A stretch of DNA of 64,000 nt from assembly GCF_014638845.1 (NCBI RefSeq), contig NZ_BMFP01000001.1, positions 92,386-156,385 on the forward strand. Direction: 5' to 3'. Origin of the DNA: Pontibacter amylolyticus (GTDB taxonomy: Bacteria > Bacteroidota > Bacteroidia > Cytophagales > Hymenobacteraceae). Both the position numbers and the translations under genes were made by a program. Shown piece after piece: positions 55,148-63,986 of this stretch. Under the pieces are notes generated by a model, which was not told the DNA's origin, ran no database searches, and saw only the letters and a list, made by a program, of their open reading frames with translations. How positions within the stretch are numbered: position 1 is the first letter of the stretch; each line of letters opens with the position of its first letter.

Positions 55148-55187
55148 TTGTTGATTGTTGATTGTTGATTGTTGATTGTTGATTGTT
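55146..55187 (+). repeat. Six tandem copies of the heptamer GATTGTT
   Basis: Six perfect copies of GATTGTT run from the tetR stop codon toward the hydrolase start, which is 13 bases further on. Tandem 7-mers can change copy number by slippage. Here that would change the spacing before the hydrolase start. Related but degenerate units occur at 28748, 42793, 26539 and 57395. Confidence 0.85.
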
Positions 55188-55199
55188 TAAAAAAATAAG

Positions 55200-56057
55200 A
55201 TGAAATCACCTAACTGGCTTGACCGTATTCTGTACCCCTTTGCACACCATACGGTGCAGCTGCAAACCGGTCAGATGCATTATGTGGATGAGGGGCAGGG
55301 CGAGCCCATCGTGTTTGTGCACGGTACGCCTACCTGGTCTTTCGTCTGGCGGCAGCAGATCAAGGCCCTCAGCCGCACCCACCGCTGCATTGCACCCGAC
55401 CACCTGGGCTTTGGCCTTTCCGACAAGCCGGTTGACTTTTCCTATACGCCTGAAGCGCACGCACATAACCTGGAGCAACTCATCGAGCGCCTTCAGCTGA
55501 AAGACATCACGCTGGTGGTGCACGATTTTGGCGGCCCTATTGGCTTGAGCTATGCCCTGAAGCACCCGGAGAATGTGAAGCGGCTGGTTATTTTGAATAC
55601 CTGGATGTGGTCGCTCGATGAGGAAGCGCAGATGATGAAGATCAGTGGGTTTCTCAATGGCGGTGTTGGGCGGTTCCTATACCTGAACCTGGGTTTTTCA
55701 GCCCGCATGCTGCTGCCTAAAGGCTACCACCATAAACGGCACCTCAGCAAAGACGTGCATCAGCATTATCTGAAGCCGCTCAACAACAGCCGCAACCGGG
55801 TAGGCACCTGGCACTTTGCAGTGGCGCTAAAGGAAGCAGGCCCTTGGTTTGCCAGTCTCTGGGAGCAACGTGCAAAACTTCGGGCTATGCCTAAACTCAT
55901 ACTTTGGGGAGAAAAAGACAAGCTGCTACCATTGCACCTGCTTGACAAATGGCAGCAAACCTTTCCGGAAGCGGAGGTAAAGCGTTTTGAGGCCGGTCAT
56001 TTTGTACAGGAGGAAAAAGGAGGAGGAATCGCTGATAGTATTAAACAATTTATATAA
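55200..56057 (+). CDS. Alpha/beta hydrolase, haloalkane dehalogenase-like
   Basis: This 285-aa alpha/beta hydrolase has the oxyanion motif VHGTPTWSFVWR, the nucleophile elbow VVHDFGGPIGL (Asp nucleophile), and a late GHFVQEE (catalytic His). An Asp nucleophile together with HGTPTWSF is typical of haloalkane dehalogenases and epoxide hydrolases rather than esterases. The halide-stabilising second Trp after the nucleophile is Phe here, so dehalogenation is not certain. It follows the TetR gene and probably belongs to its regulon. Confidence 0.78.
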   Translation: MKSPNWLDRILYPFAHHTVQLQTGQMHYVDEGQGEPIVFVHGTPTWSFVWRQQIKALSRTHRCIAPDHLGFGLSDKPVDFSYTPEAHAHNLEQLIERLQLKDITLVVHDFGGPIGLSYALKHPENVKRLVILNTWMWSLDEEAQMMKISGFLNGGVGRFLYLNLGFSARMLLPKGYHHKRHLSKDVHQHYLKPLNNSRNRVGTWHFAVALKEAGPWFASLWEQRAKLRAMPKLILWGEKDKLLPLHLLDKWQQTFPEAEVKRFEAGHFVQEEKGGGIADSIKQFI

Positions 56058-56122
56058 AGAATATGTAATATTTATTGCAGTTAAAGTAATCTTTTTCATA
56101 CCTTTATAGTCAAATTAAAACT

Positions 56123-56722
56123 ATGAAAAAGATCATACCTTCTACATGGCTTTTAGTCATTTCTTTTTTTGCATTTTCTTGCGATAAACAGGACGATGAG
56201 AGCACCACGATCGTACCGAAAGTGGAGGCTACCATGGAGAGGTCTTTTAACTATCTGGAATCTGAGGAGGAGGAAAAGGCGGTCTACAGCCTTAGCCTGA
56301 AGGAAATGCAACTCCTGTCGGATGAAGAAAAACTGCAGATAGATTTTGCGCCTTCCCGTCCAACTGGAAATGATGCCGTGGTGTTTAGCATCAGGCAAGC
56401 GGATCTTTTGAATGGCTATATCGGTACCTATCCGATCCGTTCGCTTTCCAACAACAAAAAGGGACGCGCCGATATTACCTACTACCACTACTACAACAAG
56501 ACAAGCAAGAGCGCTTTGTTTAGCAGCGGCAACCGGATGGAAGGTATGATTGAGATCAAGGCTTATAATGCCACGACCGGCCTGGCCAGCGGCAGTTTTG
56601 AAGTGATGATCAGCAATGTGACGGATCCAACTTCTTACGAGAGTAACCCGACTAAACCCCGCAAGTGTAACATTACCTTAAAAGGTAGCTTCAATAACCT
56701 GAAACTGATAAGCGCTCACTAG
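56123..56722 (+). CDS. Lipoprotein, hypothetical (199 aa)
   Basis: A lipoprotein signal (MKKIIPSTWLLVISFFAFSC) with lipobox FAFSC at residue ~20 is followed by an acidic linker and a beta-rich domain (YYHYYNKTSKSALF; GMIEIKAYNATTGLASGSFEVMI). The domain resembles DUF6252-type lipoproteins of Bacteroidetes, but I would not assign it firmly. A promoter-like TTG...TACCTTTA pair lies upstream. A strong terminator follows. Confidence 0.65.
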   Translation: MKKIIPSTWLLVISFFAFSCDKQDDESTTIVPKVEATMERSFNYLESEEEEKAVYSLSLKEMQLLSDEEKLQIDFAPSRPTGNDAVVFSIRQADLLNGYIGTYPIRSLSNNKKGRADITYYHYYNKTSKSALFSSGNRMEGMIEIKAYNATTGLASGSFEVMISNVTDPTSYESNPTKPRKCNITLKGSFNNLKLISAH

Positions 56723-56744
56723 CCCATCTGGTTAAGTATAAGGT

Positions 56745-56780
56745 AAAGACCAGCCGCAACCGCGACTGGTCTTTATTTTT
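56745..56780 (+). terminator. Terminator after the lipoprotein gene
   Basis: AAAGACCAG (56745-56753) pairs with CTGGTCTTT (56766-56774), then ATTTTTT follows. The 3' arm overlaps the hisIE stop region, so on the minus strand it may also serve the his operon. Confidence 0.8.
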
Positions 56781-57378
56781 TATGACGTTCCTGCAGCACA
56801 GCCACTACATCGGCCAGTTCCAGTCCGGTAGCTGCCAGCAGCACCAGTAAGTGGTAGAGCAGATCGGCCGCCTCTCCTTTCATGGTGTCCAGTTTGCCGG
56901 CTACCGCATCGATCACGGTTTCCACAGCCTCTTCGCCTACTTTCTGGGCGATCTTGTTTACGCCCTTGTCGAACAGGAAATTGGTATAGGAAGCTTCCGT
57001 CGGGTTTGCCTTGCGCTGCTGAATGACCTCTTCCAATCTGGCAATAAACTGAATAGCGGCCATACGCTTTGCGGCCGCATCTTCCCCAAAGCAACTGGTA
57101 TCGCCGGTATGGCAGGTAGGTCCGTTGGGCTTTACCTTGATCAGGAGCGAATCATTATCACAGTCTTCGGCAATATTGACAACCTGCAAGGTATGGCCCG
57201 AAGTTTCGCCCTTGGTCCAGAGTCGCTTTTTAGAGCGGGAGAAAAAAGTCACCAGCCCCTCTTTTTGCGTTTTGTCCAATGCTTCCTGGTTCATGTAGCC
57301 CAGCATCAGCACCTGACTCGTATCAGCATCCTGTATGACAGCAGGTATAAGCCCGCCCATTTTATCAAAATCTAACAT
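56773..57378 (-). CDS. hisIE: Bifunctional phosphoribosyl-AMP cyclohydrolase / phosphoribosyl-ATP pyrophosphatase
   Basis: The 201-aa fusion performs the second and third steps of histidine synthesis. HisI (residues 1-110) shows VLMLGYMNQEAL, RSKKRLWTKGETSGH, DCDNDSLL and CHTGDTSCF (metal cysteines). HisE (~115-201) shows SYTNFLFDKGVNKIAQKVGEEAVETVI and EAADLLYHLLVLL. It is the last gene of hisH-A-F-IE, separated from hisF by a repeat-bearing spacer. Confidence 0.96.
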   Translation of the reverse strand: MLDFDKMGGLIPAVIQDADTSQVLMLGYMNQEALDKTQKEGLVTFFSRSKKRLWTKGETSGHTLQVVNIAEDCDNDSLLIKVKPNGPTCHTGDTSCFGEDAAAKRMAAIQFIARLEEVIQQRKANPTEASYTNFLFDKGVNKIAQKVGEEAVETVIDAVAGKLDTMKGEAADLLYHLLVLLAATGLELADVVAVLQERHKK

Positions 57379-57584
57379 AGGATCAGTTTAAAAATTGTTA
57401 AATTGTTGATGGTTAAATTGTTGCCTGGTGCACGATTAGGATAGGTTCCACTGCTTGATTATCAGTGCACGAAGGACGGTTCGTGACCTGCCCGAATCGT
57501 GCATAAAAAAAAATCAACAATTTAACCATTTAACAATTCAGCCATTTAACCATTCACTCAATCACTCCACCACTCATTCAAAAA
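57379..57584. repeat. hisF-hisIE spacer with dispersed repeats
   Basis: This 206-base spacer holds AAATTGTT(AAATTGTTGATGGTT)-type units near 57395, GCACGATTAGGATAGG near 57430, an inverted partner near 57498 (CGTGCAT), and TTTAACCATTTAACAATTCA near 57520. The repeat families match those at 42791-43196. No gene is supported. Confidence 0.55.
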
Positions 57585-58343
57585 TCACACCCTCACCGCT
57601 ATACCTTCTGCCTTCAGGAACTGCTTCAGGTCAGGTATGGATAGTTCGCGGAAGTGAAAGAGACTGGCGGCGAGGGCGGCGTCCGCATGAGCCACCTGGA
57701 AAGCGTCTGCAAAGTGCTGCATGGTACCGGCACCGCCCGAGGCGACCACCGGAACGGAAACAGCCTCCGACACTGCTTTCGTAATGTCGAGCGCGAATCC
57801 CGCTTTGGTACCGTCATTGTTCATGCTGGTGAGCAGGATCTCGCCCGCTCCTAAGTCTATCACTTGTCTGGCCCAATCCACAGTGGCATGTTCAGTCTCC
57901 ACGGTTCCAGCGCGGGCGTATACCTTCCAGCCGGTGGCGTCGGTATACTTGGTATCGATGGCTACGGTCACGCACTGACTGCCGAAGCGTTTTGCCAAAT
58001 CCTCTACCAACTGTGGGTTACGTATCGCAGCGGAGTTGATCGACACTTTATCAGCCCCGGCTTGCAGAAGCACCTCCACATCGGCAACAGCGCTGATGCC
58101 GCCGCCCACCGTGAAGGGTATGTCGATGTGTCGGGCGATGTCACGCACGAGTTCGGCAAAGGTCTTGCGCTCCTCGTTGGTGGCCGTGATGTCCAGGAAA
58201 ACCAGCTCGTCGGCGCCCTGCCCGGCATACCATTTGGCCAATTCCACCGGATCGCCGGCATCCCGGATATTCTCAAAACGAACCCCCTTTACGGTGCGGC
58301 CGTTCTTGATATCCAGACAAGGTATAATGCGTTTAGTTAACAT
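57585..58343 (-). CDS. hisF: Imidazole glycerol phosphate synthase cyclase subunit
   Basis: HisF (252 aa) is a TIM barrel that forms imidazole glycerol phosphate and AICAR from PRFAR and ammonia delivered by HisH. The N-terminus [21 protein letters not shown] carries the catalytic Asp (CLD); [27 protein letters not shown] and the second Asp region [17 protein letters not shown] match. It overlaps hisA by 7 bases. Confidence 0.97.
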   Translation of the reverse strand: MLTKRIIPCLDIKNGRTVKGVRFENIRDAGDPVELAKWYAGQGADELVFLDITATNEERKTFAELVRDIARHIDIPFTVGGGISAVADVEVLLQAGADKVSINSAAIRNPQLVEDLAKRFGSQCVTVAIDTKYTDATGWKVYARAGTVETEHATVDWARQVIDLGAGEILLTSMNNDGTKAGFALDITKAVSEAVSVPVVASGGAGTMQHFADAFQVAHADAALAASLFHFRELSIPDLKQFLKAEGIAVRV

Positions 58344-59059
58344 AAAAATCGCGCTAAATCCTTTAATGAAATCGTTCCTTCATAGATCGCTTTACCGATA
58401 ATTGCCCCTTTCACGCCGATCTCCTGCAGTTCCTCCAGATCCTGCACCGTCGTGACGCCACCACTGGCAATTACCTGGGCTTCTGGCAAGGTGAGTTTCA
58501 GGTGACGGTAGGTGTTGGTGGATGGTCCCTGCAGCTTGCCGTCCTTGCTCACATCGGTGCAGATGAAAAGTTTGGCCCCGGTTTTAAGGTAGCCTGACAT
58601 AAAATCCTGCAATGGATATTTGCTCTCCTCGGTCCAGGCGCTGATGGCAATGTTGGTGCCCTTAAAATCTGCCCCGATGATGATCCTGTCGGCGCCATAC
58701 TGCAATAGCCAGTTCTTCACTTTCTCGGGTTCGCGCACCGCAACGCTACCGGCCGTGATCTGGGCTGCACCCGCATCAAAAGCCTGCTGCACGGCTTCGT
58801 CGGACTGCAGTCCACCGCCAAAGTCGATGGTGAGGCTGGTGTTGGCGGCAATGCTTTCGAGCACGTTCAGGTTCACCGGTTTGCGGGCGCGGGCACCGTC
58901 AAGGTCCACCAGGTGCAGCCGCTTAATACCGTTAGCTTCGAAGCGTTTGGCCACTTCCAAAGGGTTGCTGTCGTAGGTGGTTTGCTGGGAGAAGTCGCCC
59001 TCGGTCAGGCGGACGCATTGCCCGCCGATCAGGTCAATGGCTGGGATTATTTCCATCAT
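58337..59059 (-). CDS. hisA: ProFAR isomerase (1-(5-phosphoribosyl)-5-[(5-phosphoribosylamino)methylideneamino]imidazole-4-carboxamide isomerase)
   Basis: HisA (240 aa) shares its fold with HisF. It begins [21 protein letters not shown] with the catalytic Asp (AID); [34 protein letters not shown] and [14 protein letters not shown] follow. The start overlaps the hisH stop by 4 bases (ATGA). Confidence 0.97.
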   Translation of the reverse strand: MMEIIPAIDLIGGQCVRLTEGDFSQQTTYDSNPLEVAKRFEANGIKRLHLVDLDGARARKPVNLNVLESIAANTSLTIDFGGGLQSDEAVQQAFDAGAAQITAGSVAVREPEKVKNWLLQYGADRIIIGADFKGTNIAISAWTEESKYPLQDFMSGYLKTGAKLFICTDVSKDGKLQGPSTNTYRHLKLTLPEAQVIASGGVTTVQDLEELQEIGVKGAIIGKAIYEGTISLKDLARFLC

Positions 59060-59637
59060 AGGGTCAGAAAATTTTTAAGGATCTGTGAGCCGGCAGCACT
59101 GCTTTTCTCGGGGTGAAACTGCGCGGCGTAGAAGTTTTTATATTGCAGAGCGGCTGAGAAGGGCTCCGGATAGGAAGTCTGCGCAATGGTGTACGCACTC
59201 AGCGGCACATAATAGCTGTGCACGTAATAGGCATATTCCCCCTCGGCTATACCTTCAAACAAAGGCGAAGTTAGCTTCTCGAGCTGGTTCCAGCCCATGT
59301 GCGGCACTTTCAGGTCAGTCTCGAAACGTTTCACAGGCAGAGGGATGATCCCCAGCATCTCCGTATCGCCCTCCTCAGAGTGTTCGCAGAGCAACTGCAT
59401 GCCCAGGCAAACACCGAAAAAAGGCTGTTCAAGCGTTGGCAGCAGCTTGTCTAAATTACGGGACCGCAACTGCGCCATGGCCGACGAGGCCTCTCCTACG
59501 CCCGGGAAAATCACCTTATCTGCCGCTTTGATCGTCTCAAAATCGCAGCTTAGCGTGGCCTGCACCCCCAACCGCTCCAGCGCAAAGAGCACCGACTGCA
59601 CATTACCGGCTTTGTAATCAACTATAACGAGGTTCAT
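59056..59637 (-). CDS. hisH: Imidazole glycerol phosphate synthase glutaminase subunit
   Basis: HisH (193 aa) is a class-I glutamine amidotransferase supplying ammonia to HisF. It begins NLVIVDYKAGNVQSV; the nucleophile elbow is FFGVCLGMQLL (Cys), and the His-x-Glu pair is in AAQFHPEKSS. It is the first structural gene after the leader at 59857-60007. hisG, hisD, hisC and hisB are not in the window. Confidence 0.97.
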   Translation of the reverse strand: MNLVIVDYKAGNVQSVLFALERLGVQATLSCDFETIKAADKVIFPGVGEASSAMAQLRSRNLDKLLPTLEQPFFGVCLGMQLLCEHSEEGDTEMLGIIPLPVKRFETDLKVPHMGWNQLEKLTSPLFEGIAEGEYAYYVHSYYVPLSAYTIAQTSYPEPFSAALQYKNFYAAQFHPEKSSAAGSQILKNFLTL

Positions 59638-59856
59638 TTTATAAATGACTAATGAGTAGTGACTAATGAATAATGGTTAAAGGACAACGTAATTAAAGTG
59701 CCTGCAACCTTAGGGTTGATTCAGTTTACGTTTCAGAAAGGTCCGCAAAGCGAAACAGAGAGACCTCTTAATAGTTTTAAGCAACTCTAATCCTGTCAAT
59801 CCTTAAATCCTGTATATTCTTGGGGCAGGGGCCCTATATCAAGATTCAGAAAAACA

Positions 59857-59890
59857 AAAAAAGCCTGACTCTGGACGGAGTCAGGCTTTT
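59857..59890 (-). terminator. Attenuator terminator of the his operon
   Basis: A perfect 13-bp stem (AAAAGCCTGACTC / GAGTCAGGCTTTT) is followed on the minus strand by a T-rich run. It lies 26 bases after the His-rich leader peptide stop and 220 bases before hisH, the expected place of a transcription attenuator. Confidence 0.88.
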
Positions 59891-59916
59891 GGAAAATATA
59901 GCTTAGTTAAACTAAA

Positions 59917-59982
59917 TCAAATCCATAGGCTAACGGCTCCGAAACTATTGTTTCGTGCATGATGATGGTGCAGATGTGCCAT
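59917..59982 (-). CDS. hisL: Histidine operon leader peptide
   Basis: A 21-codon ORF, MAHLHHHHARNNSFGAVSLW plus Ile, carries five His codons in six positions. It ends at TGA 59917, before the terminator hairpin. An in-frame ATG four codons upstream (59994) is also possible, but AAAGG sits well placed before the ATG at 59982. CGAAAC-AATA-GUUUCG directly after the His codons can form the pause hairpin. When charged His-tRNA is scarce, ribosomes would stall on the His run and the terminator would be avoided. It is too short for a normal gene call. Confidence 0.85.
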   Translation of the reverse strand: MAHLHHHHARNNSFGAVSLWI

Positions 59983-59999
59983 TGTGCCTTTCATTGATG

Positions 60000-60007
60000 C
60001 AAAGATA
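60000..60007 (-). promoter_or_regulatory. -7 promoter element of the his leader (TATCTTTG)
   Basis: On the minus strand TATCTTTG matches TAnnTTTG exactly. Transcription would begin close to 59994, leaving about 12 bases before the hisL ATG at 59982. The -33 region is TTT-rich but lacks a clean TTTG. Confidence 0.65.
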
Positions 60008-60065
60008 GCACATCCGGTTAAAAATATTACAGACTGGCCTTAAAAATTTCGCTGGCTCCTATACC

Positions 60066-61409
60066 TTACAGCAGCGTGCCCTTCAGAATACTGGCCGCAA
60101 TCGTGAAATAGATCACCAAACCCGTCACATCCACCAACGTAGCCACAAAGGGAGCCGAGGAAGTGGCAGGGTCCAGTCTGAAGCGTTGCAGCAGGAAAGG
60201 GGTCATGGAACCCGACAAAGTTCCCCACAAAACAATCCCGACCAGCGAGAGCCCTACCGTCAGACCGATCAGGACGGTATGGTCGCCGTAGTTGTAGAAG
60301 CCGGCCTGTTGCCAGACCATGATCCGCAGAAAACCAATTGCCCCCAGCAGGCAGCCGAGCATCAGGCCCGACAGCACTTCCTTCCGCATCACGTACCACC
60401 AATCCTTCAGGTCAAGCTCCTTGATGGCCATGGCACGCACGACCAGGGTAGCGGCCTGCGAACCCGAATTACCGCCGCTAGAGATAATGAGCGGGATAAA
60501 GAGCGCCAGCACGACGGCCTGCGCCAGTTCCTCCTCAAACAATGCCATGGCAGAGGCCGTCAGCATCTCGCCCAGAAAAAGAATGGTCAGAACACTGGCC
60601 CGCTTGCGAACAAGCGTGAACAGTGGCGTATCGGTATAAGAAAGTGCCAAGGCCTCCAGACCACCTAACTTCTGAATATCCTCCGTATCCCGACGCTCGA
60701 CCTCATCAAAGATATCGTCGTGCGTGACGATACCCACCAGCACACCGCTTTCCGAAACGACCGGCATCACAGAACGGTCGTATTTATCGAACTTCTCAAT
60801 GGCCTCCTCCCGGCTCATGGTGGTAACCAGGCTGACAAACTGGTAGTCCCTCAGCGATTCGATGGTTTGGTCATCCTCCGCCATCAGCAGTCTGCCGATC
60901 CGGATATCATCTACCAGCTTGTTGTTTTTGTCGACCACATACACATGATTCATGGTCTCGGCTTTCTTTCCATATTTCTTAATATGGTCCAGCGCCTGCC
61001 GCACCGTCCATCCCTTTTTTACCTGCAGGTAATAGGGCGTCATGATGCGGGCAATGCTTTTTTCGGGGTAGCCCAGCAGGTTCAGGGCAATGCGCTTCTC
61101 TTCCGGCGAAAGCAGGTTGATGGACTCTTTGATGAGCAGATCAGGAAAATTCTCAAAGATCTCGGTCCTGTCGTCGGGCGCCATGTTCTCGAGCATTTCG
61201 GCTGTATCGGCCGAGGCCAACTGCTTGAGCAGATCTTCCTGCAAGGCATAAGGAAAGTAGGTGAACACGGCCGACTTCTGTTCACCCGGCAACAGCAGAA
61301 AGGCCAAGGTACGCTCCTGCTCGTTCAGGCCACCGATGTGCTCAGCGATGTCGCTGGGGTGCTGGTGGCTCAGGTCGTTTATGTCAGCATCTGCCAGGTT
61401 TGGTCTCAC
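60066..61409 (-). CDS. mgtE: Magnesium transporter MgtE
   Basis: MgtE is an Mg2+ channel gated by its cytosolic domains. The N domain (residues ~1-130) has MLENMAPDDRTEIFENF; a CBS pair follows (~130-250); then five membrane segments with the pore signature SSGGNSGSQAATLVVRAMA and the late DVTGLVIYF (pore Asp). Length of 447 aa is standard. The start is GTG at 61409. It stands alone, upstream of the his leader on the same strand, and no separate terminator is seen between them. Confidence 0.95.
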   Translation of the reverse strand: MRPNLADADINDLSHQHPSDIAEHIGGLNEQERTLAFLLLPGEQKSAVFTYFPYALQEDLLKQLASADTAEMLENMAPDDRTEIFENFPDLLIKESINLLSPEEKRIALNLLGYPEKSIARIMTPYYLQVKKGWTVRQALDHIKKYGKKAETMNHVYVVDKNNKLVDDIRIGRLLMAEDDQTIESLRDYQFVSLVTTMSREEAIEKFDKYDRSVMPVVSESGVLVGIVTHDDIFDEVERRDTEDIQKLGGLEALALSYTDTPLFTLVRKRASVLTILFLGEMLTASAMALFEEELAQAVVLALFIPLIISSGGNSGSQAATLVVRAMAIKELDLKDWWYVMRKEVLSGLMLGCLLGAIGFLRIMVWQQAGFYNYGDHTVLIGLTVGLSLVGIVLWGTLSGSMTPFLLQRFRLDPATSSAPFVATLVDVTGLVIYFTIAASILKGTLL

Positions 61410-61517
61410 AGTTCTAATTTTTTTCTTCTTTTCCTTCCTGTGTACGGCTACGGCGTGTAAAGCATACCACTTTCTATGCTAAACAGCAGAAGCGTCTTCA
61501 TTCCTGCCCCTCAGGTT

Positions 61518-61546
61518 TTTGATTCCGTTCAATTCCGTTATTTTTG
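61518..61546 (+). promoter_or_regulatory. Promoter directly before the S9 peptidase start
   Basis: TTTG (61518-61521) and TATTTTTG (61539-61546) are 17 bases apart, close to the Bacteroidetes consensus. The ATG at 61551 follows only 4 bases after the -7 element. The transcript may thus start at or near the start codon. Confidence 0.6.
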
Positions 61547-61550
61547 GACC

Positions 61551-63599
61551 ATGAAAAAGATAATGATACTGGCTGGTGTGTTTGCCGTGACAATGGCGCA
61601 GGCACAACAGCGCATGACCCCGGAACTGCTCTGGAAGCTGGGCCGGGTTTCTGCCGAGACTATAACACCCGACGGTAAATCCGTGATCTATGGCGTGAGC
61701 TACCCCAATGTGGAGGAAAACAACAGCGAGCGCAACCTATACGCTATACCTGTTGCGGGCGGACAAGCAACGCAGCTGACCTCCACCAAGGGCGGCGAGA
61801 GCGTGGTGCATATCGACAAGGCTACTGGCGACATCGTATACCTGCACAAGGGTCAGCTGTGGCAGTTGGCGGGTGGCAAAGGCGAGCCGAAGCAACTGAC
61901 TAATGTGGAGGGCGACCTAAGCAATGTACGCTTCTCTCCGGACGGAAAACATTTGCTGTTCTCCCGCGAAGTGGAAGTGAAAAAGATGCACAGCACCGAC
62001 CTCTACCCGGAGTTGAAAAAATCCAACGCCTATGTGTATGACGATCTGAACTACCGCCACTGGGATACCTGGGAAGATGGTAAATTTCAGCATATCTTCT
62101 TTGCCAGCTACAACAACGGGCAGCTGGGCACACCGGTGGACCTGATGAAGGGCGAACCATTCGATGCGCCGCAAATGCCCTTCGGTGGCAAGGAAGACGC
62201 CATCTGGAGCCCGGACAGCAAAGCCATCCTCTATGTGAGCAAGAAGAAGTTCGGCAAGGACTACGCTGTGAGCACCAACACCGACATCTACCGCTACGAC
62301 ATTGCCAGCGGCAAAACCACCAACCTCACCGAGGGCAACCCTGGCTACGACACTCATCCGACATACAGCGCCGATGGCTCTAAACTGGCCTGGCTGGCCA
62401 TGGACGAAGACGGCAACGAGGCCGACCAGAACGAGCTGATCGTACTGGACACAAAATCGGGCAAAAAACACAACCTGACCAAAGACTGGGACGAGACCAT
62501 TAACGGGTTTGAGTGGAGCAACGACGGCAGCAAAATCTGGTTTGTAGCCCCAACCAAAGGCACGATACAGGTATACGAGGTCACGCTTCCGAAAAACCTC
62601 GACAAGTTCACTGCCAAAGGTATACGCCAGGTAACCAAAGGGCAGTTCGACGTGAATGGCATCGTAGGCCAGGCTGGCAACAACCTGATCGTGTCGCGCA
62701 ACGACATGAACCATGCGCCGGAGCTATACCGCCTGGACACTAAGTCTGGCCAGCTGACGCAGCTCACCAAAGTGAACGACGAGGTATACGGCAAGCTGGC
62801 CAAGAGCAAAGTAGAGCCGCGCATCACCAAAGCTAGCGATGGCAAGGATCTGTTCTCTTGGGTAATATATCCGCCAGACTTCGATCCGAATAAGAAATAC
62901 CCAACGCTCCTGTACTGCCAGGGCGGTCCGCAGTCGGCGCTCACGCAGTTTTATTCGATGCGCTGGAATATGCAGCTGATCGCGGCACAGGGCTACATTG
63001 TGGTGGCACCTAACCGCCGCGGCATGCCGGGCCATGGCGAAGAGTGGAACCGCCAGATCAGCGGCGACTGGGGTGGTCAGCCTATCCGCGACTACCTGTC
63101 TGCCATCGATGACGTGGCCAAAGAGTCTTATGTGGATAAAGACCGGTTGGGTGCGATTGGCGCCAGCTACGGCGGCTACTCGGTGTTCATGCTGGCTGGT
63201 CTGCACGAAGGACGTTTCAAAACCTTCATTGCCCACGACGGCCTGTTTGACATGCGCAGCTGGTATGGCACCACCGAAGAAATGTTCTTTGCCAACAACG
63301 AGCTGAAAGGCCCTTACTGGGAAACCAAGTCACCGCAAAGCTACAAGGAGTTTAACCCGATCGAGCACGCCAACAAATGGGACACCCCTATTTTGATCGT
63401 GCAGGGCGGACAGGATTTCCGGGTAGGTATAGAGCAAGGACTGCAGGCCTTCCAACTGGCCCAGCTCAAAGGCATCAAGAGCCGCCTCCTATACCTGCCA
63501 GACGAAAACCATTGGGTACTGCAGCCGCAGAACGCCATTGTTTGGCAGCGTGAGTTCTTCAAGTGGTTGGATGAAACGCTGGATAAGAAAGCTAATTAA
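61551..63599 (+). CDS. Exported S9 family peptidase (prolyl oligopeptidase / DPP-type)
   Basis: This 682-aa periplasmic serine peptidase has a signal peptide (MKKIMILAGVFAVTMAQA), a seven-blade WD40-like propeller (residues ~30-430; for example SPDGKHLLFSRE, SPDSKAILYVSKK), and a C-terminal alpha/beta hydrolase. The nucleophile elbow is GAIGASYGGYSVFMLAG (GxSxGG), followed by catalytic Asp in QGGQDFRVG and His in DENHWV. It cleaves short peptides, often after proline or dipeptide-wise. The frame is open further upstream, but the ATG at 61551 gives the signal peptide. A terminator follows. Confidence 0.93.
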   Translation: MKKIMILAGVFAVTMAQAQQRMTPELLWKLGRVSAETITPDGKSVIYGVSYPNVEENNSERNLYAIPVAGGQATQLTSTKGGESVVHIDKATGDIVYLHKGQLWQLAGGKGEPKQLTNVEGDLSNVRFSPDGKHLLFSREVEVKKMHSTDLYPELKKSNAYVYDDLNYRHWDTWEDGKFQHIFFASYNNGQLGTPVDLMKGEPFDAPQMPFGGKEDAIWSPDSKAILYVSKKKFGKDYAVSTNTDIYRYDIASGKTTNLTEGNPGYDTHPTYSADGSKLAWLAMDEDGNEADQNELIVLDTKSGKKHNLTKDWDETINGFEWSNDGSKIWFVAPTKGTIQVYEVTLPKNLDKFTAKGIRQVTKGQFDVNGIVGQAGNNLIVSRNDMNHAPELYRLDTKSGQLTQLTKVNDEVYGKLAKSKVEPRITKASDGKDLFSWVIYPPDFDPNKKYPTLLYCQGGPQSALTQFYSMRWNMQLIAAQGYIVVAPNRRGMPGHGEEWNRQISGDWGGQPIRDYLSAIDDVAKESYVDKDRLGAIGASYGGYSVFMLAGLHEGRFKTFIAHDGLFDMRSWYGTTEEMFFANNELKGPYWETKSPQSYKEFNPIEHANKWDTPILIVQGGQDFRVGIEQGLQAFQLAQLKGIKSRLLYLPDENHWVLQPQNAIVWQREFFKWLDETLDKKAN

Positions 63600-63604
63600 G
63601 ACAG

Positions 63605-63637
63605 AAAGCCCGGTACTGATTGGTACCGGGCTTTTTT
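63605..63637 (+). terminator. Terminator after the S9 peptidase
   Basis: AAAGCCCGGTAC (63605-63616) pairs perfectly with GTACCGGGCTTT (63623-63634), then TTT follows. A strong intrinsic terminator. Confidence 0.92.
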
Positions 63638-63946
63638 GTGTCTGAATCTTGATTTTCAGGATTAAAGGATTGACAGGATTCTCGTGCACGATTTACAACC
63701 CCCTGCCTCCTTCGAAGGTGGCCTTTTCTGCCGCTTTTGATTTACATGTAGATACTTCGTGGCAACATTCTTAACAATACCGGGTCCAACCACCCCTTAC
63801 CCCTCCTTATCTAAGGCGGGGAATCTGGAACTGCCATTTTACAGGTATAAGTTTTGTCGTTTCTGTCGCAGACCACTTGCAGGTATAGCAAGACTAACTT
63901 GCCCCACCAGCAATGAAACAGATCACGCTGGCCAGGTGCTCTTTTC
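63638..63946. repeat. Spacer with dispersed intergenic repeats
   Basis: It contains TCAGGATTAAAGGATTGACAGGATT-like units near 63656 (a related inverted copy lies near 59788), CGTGCACGATT near 63683 and CCCCTCCTTATCTAAGG near 63800, which echoes the CCCCTCC hairpin near 42860. AGGTATA occurs near 63843 and 63882. No gene is supported. Confidence 0.5.
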
Positions 63947-63986
63947 GACGCTCCACTGTTCGAGCGTTCAGCGAGTTTGGAGCGTC
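63947..63986. repeat. REP-like hairpin near the window end
   Basis: GACGCTCCA (63947-63955) and TGGAGCGTC (63978-63986) are perfect reverse complements around a 22-base loop that itself contains GTTCGAGCG. A T-run follows (63991-63997), so it could be a terminator or a REP unit. Confidence 0.5.
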
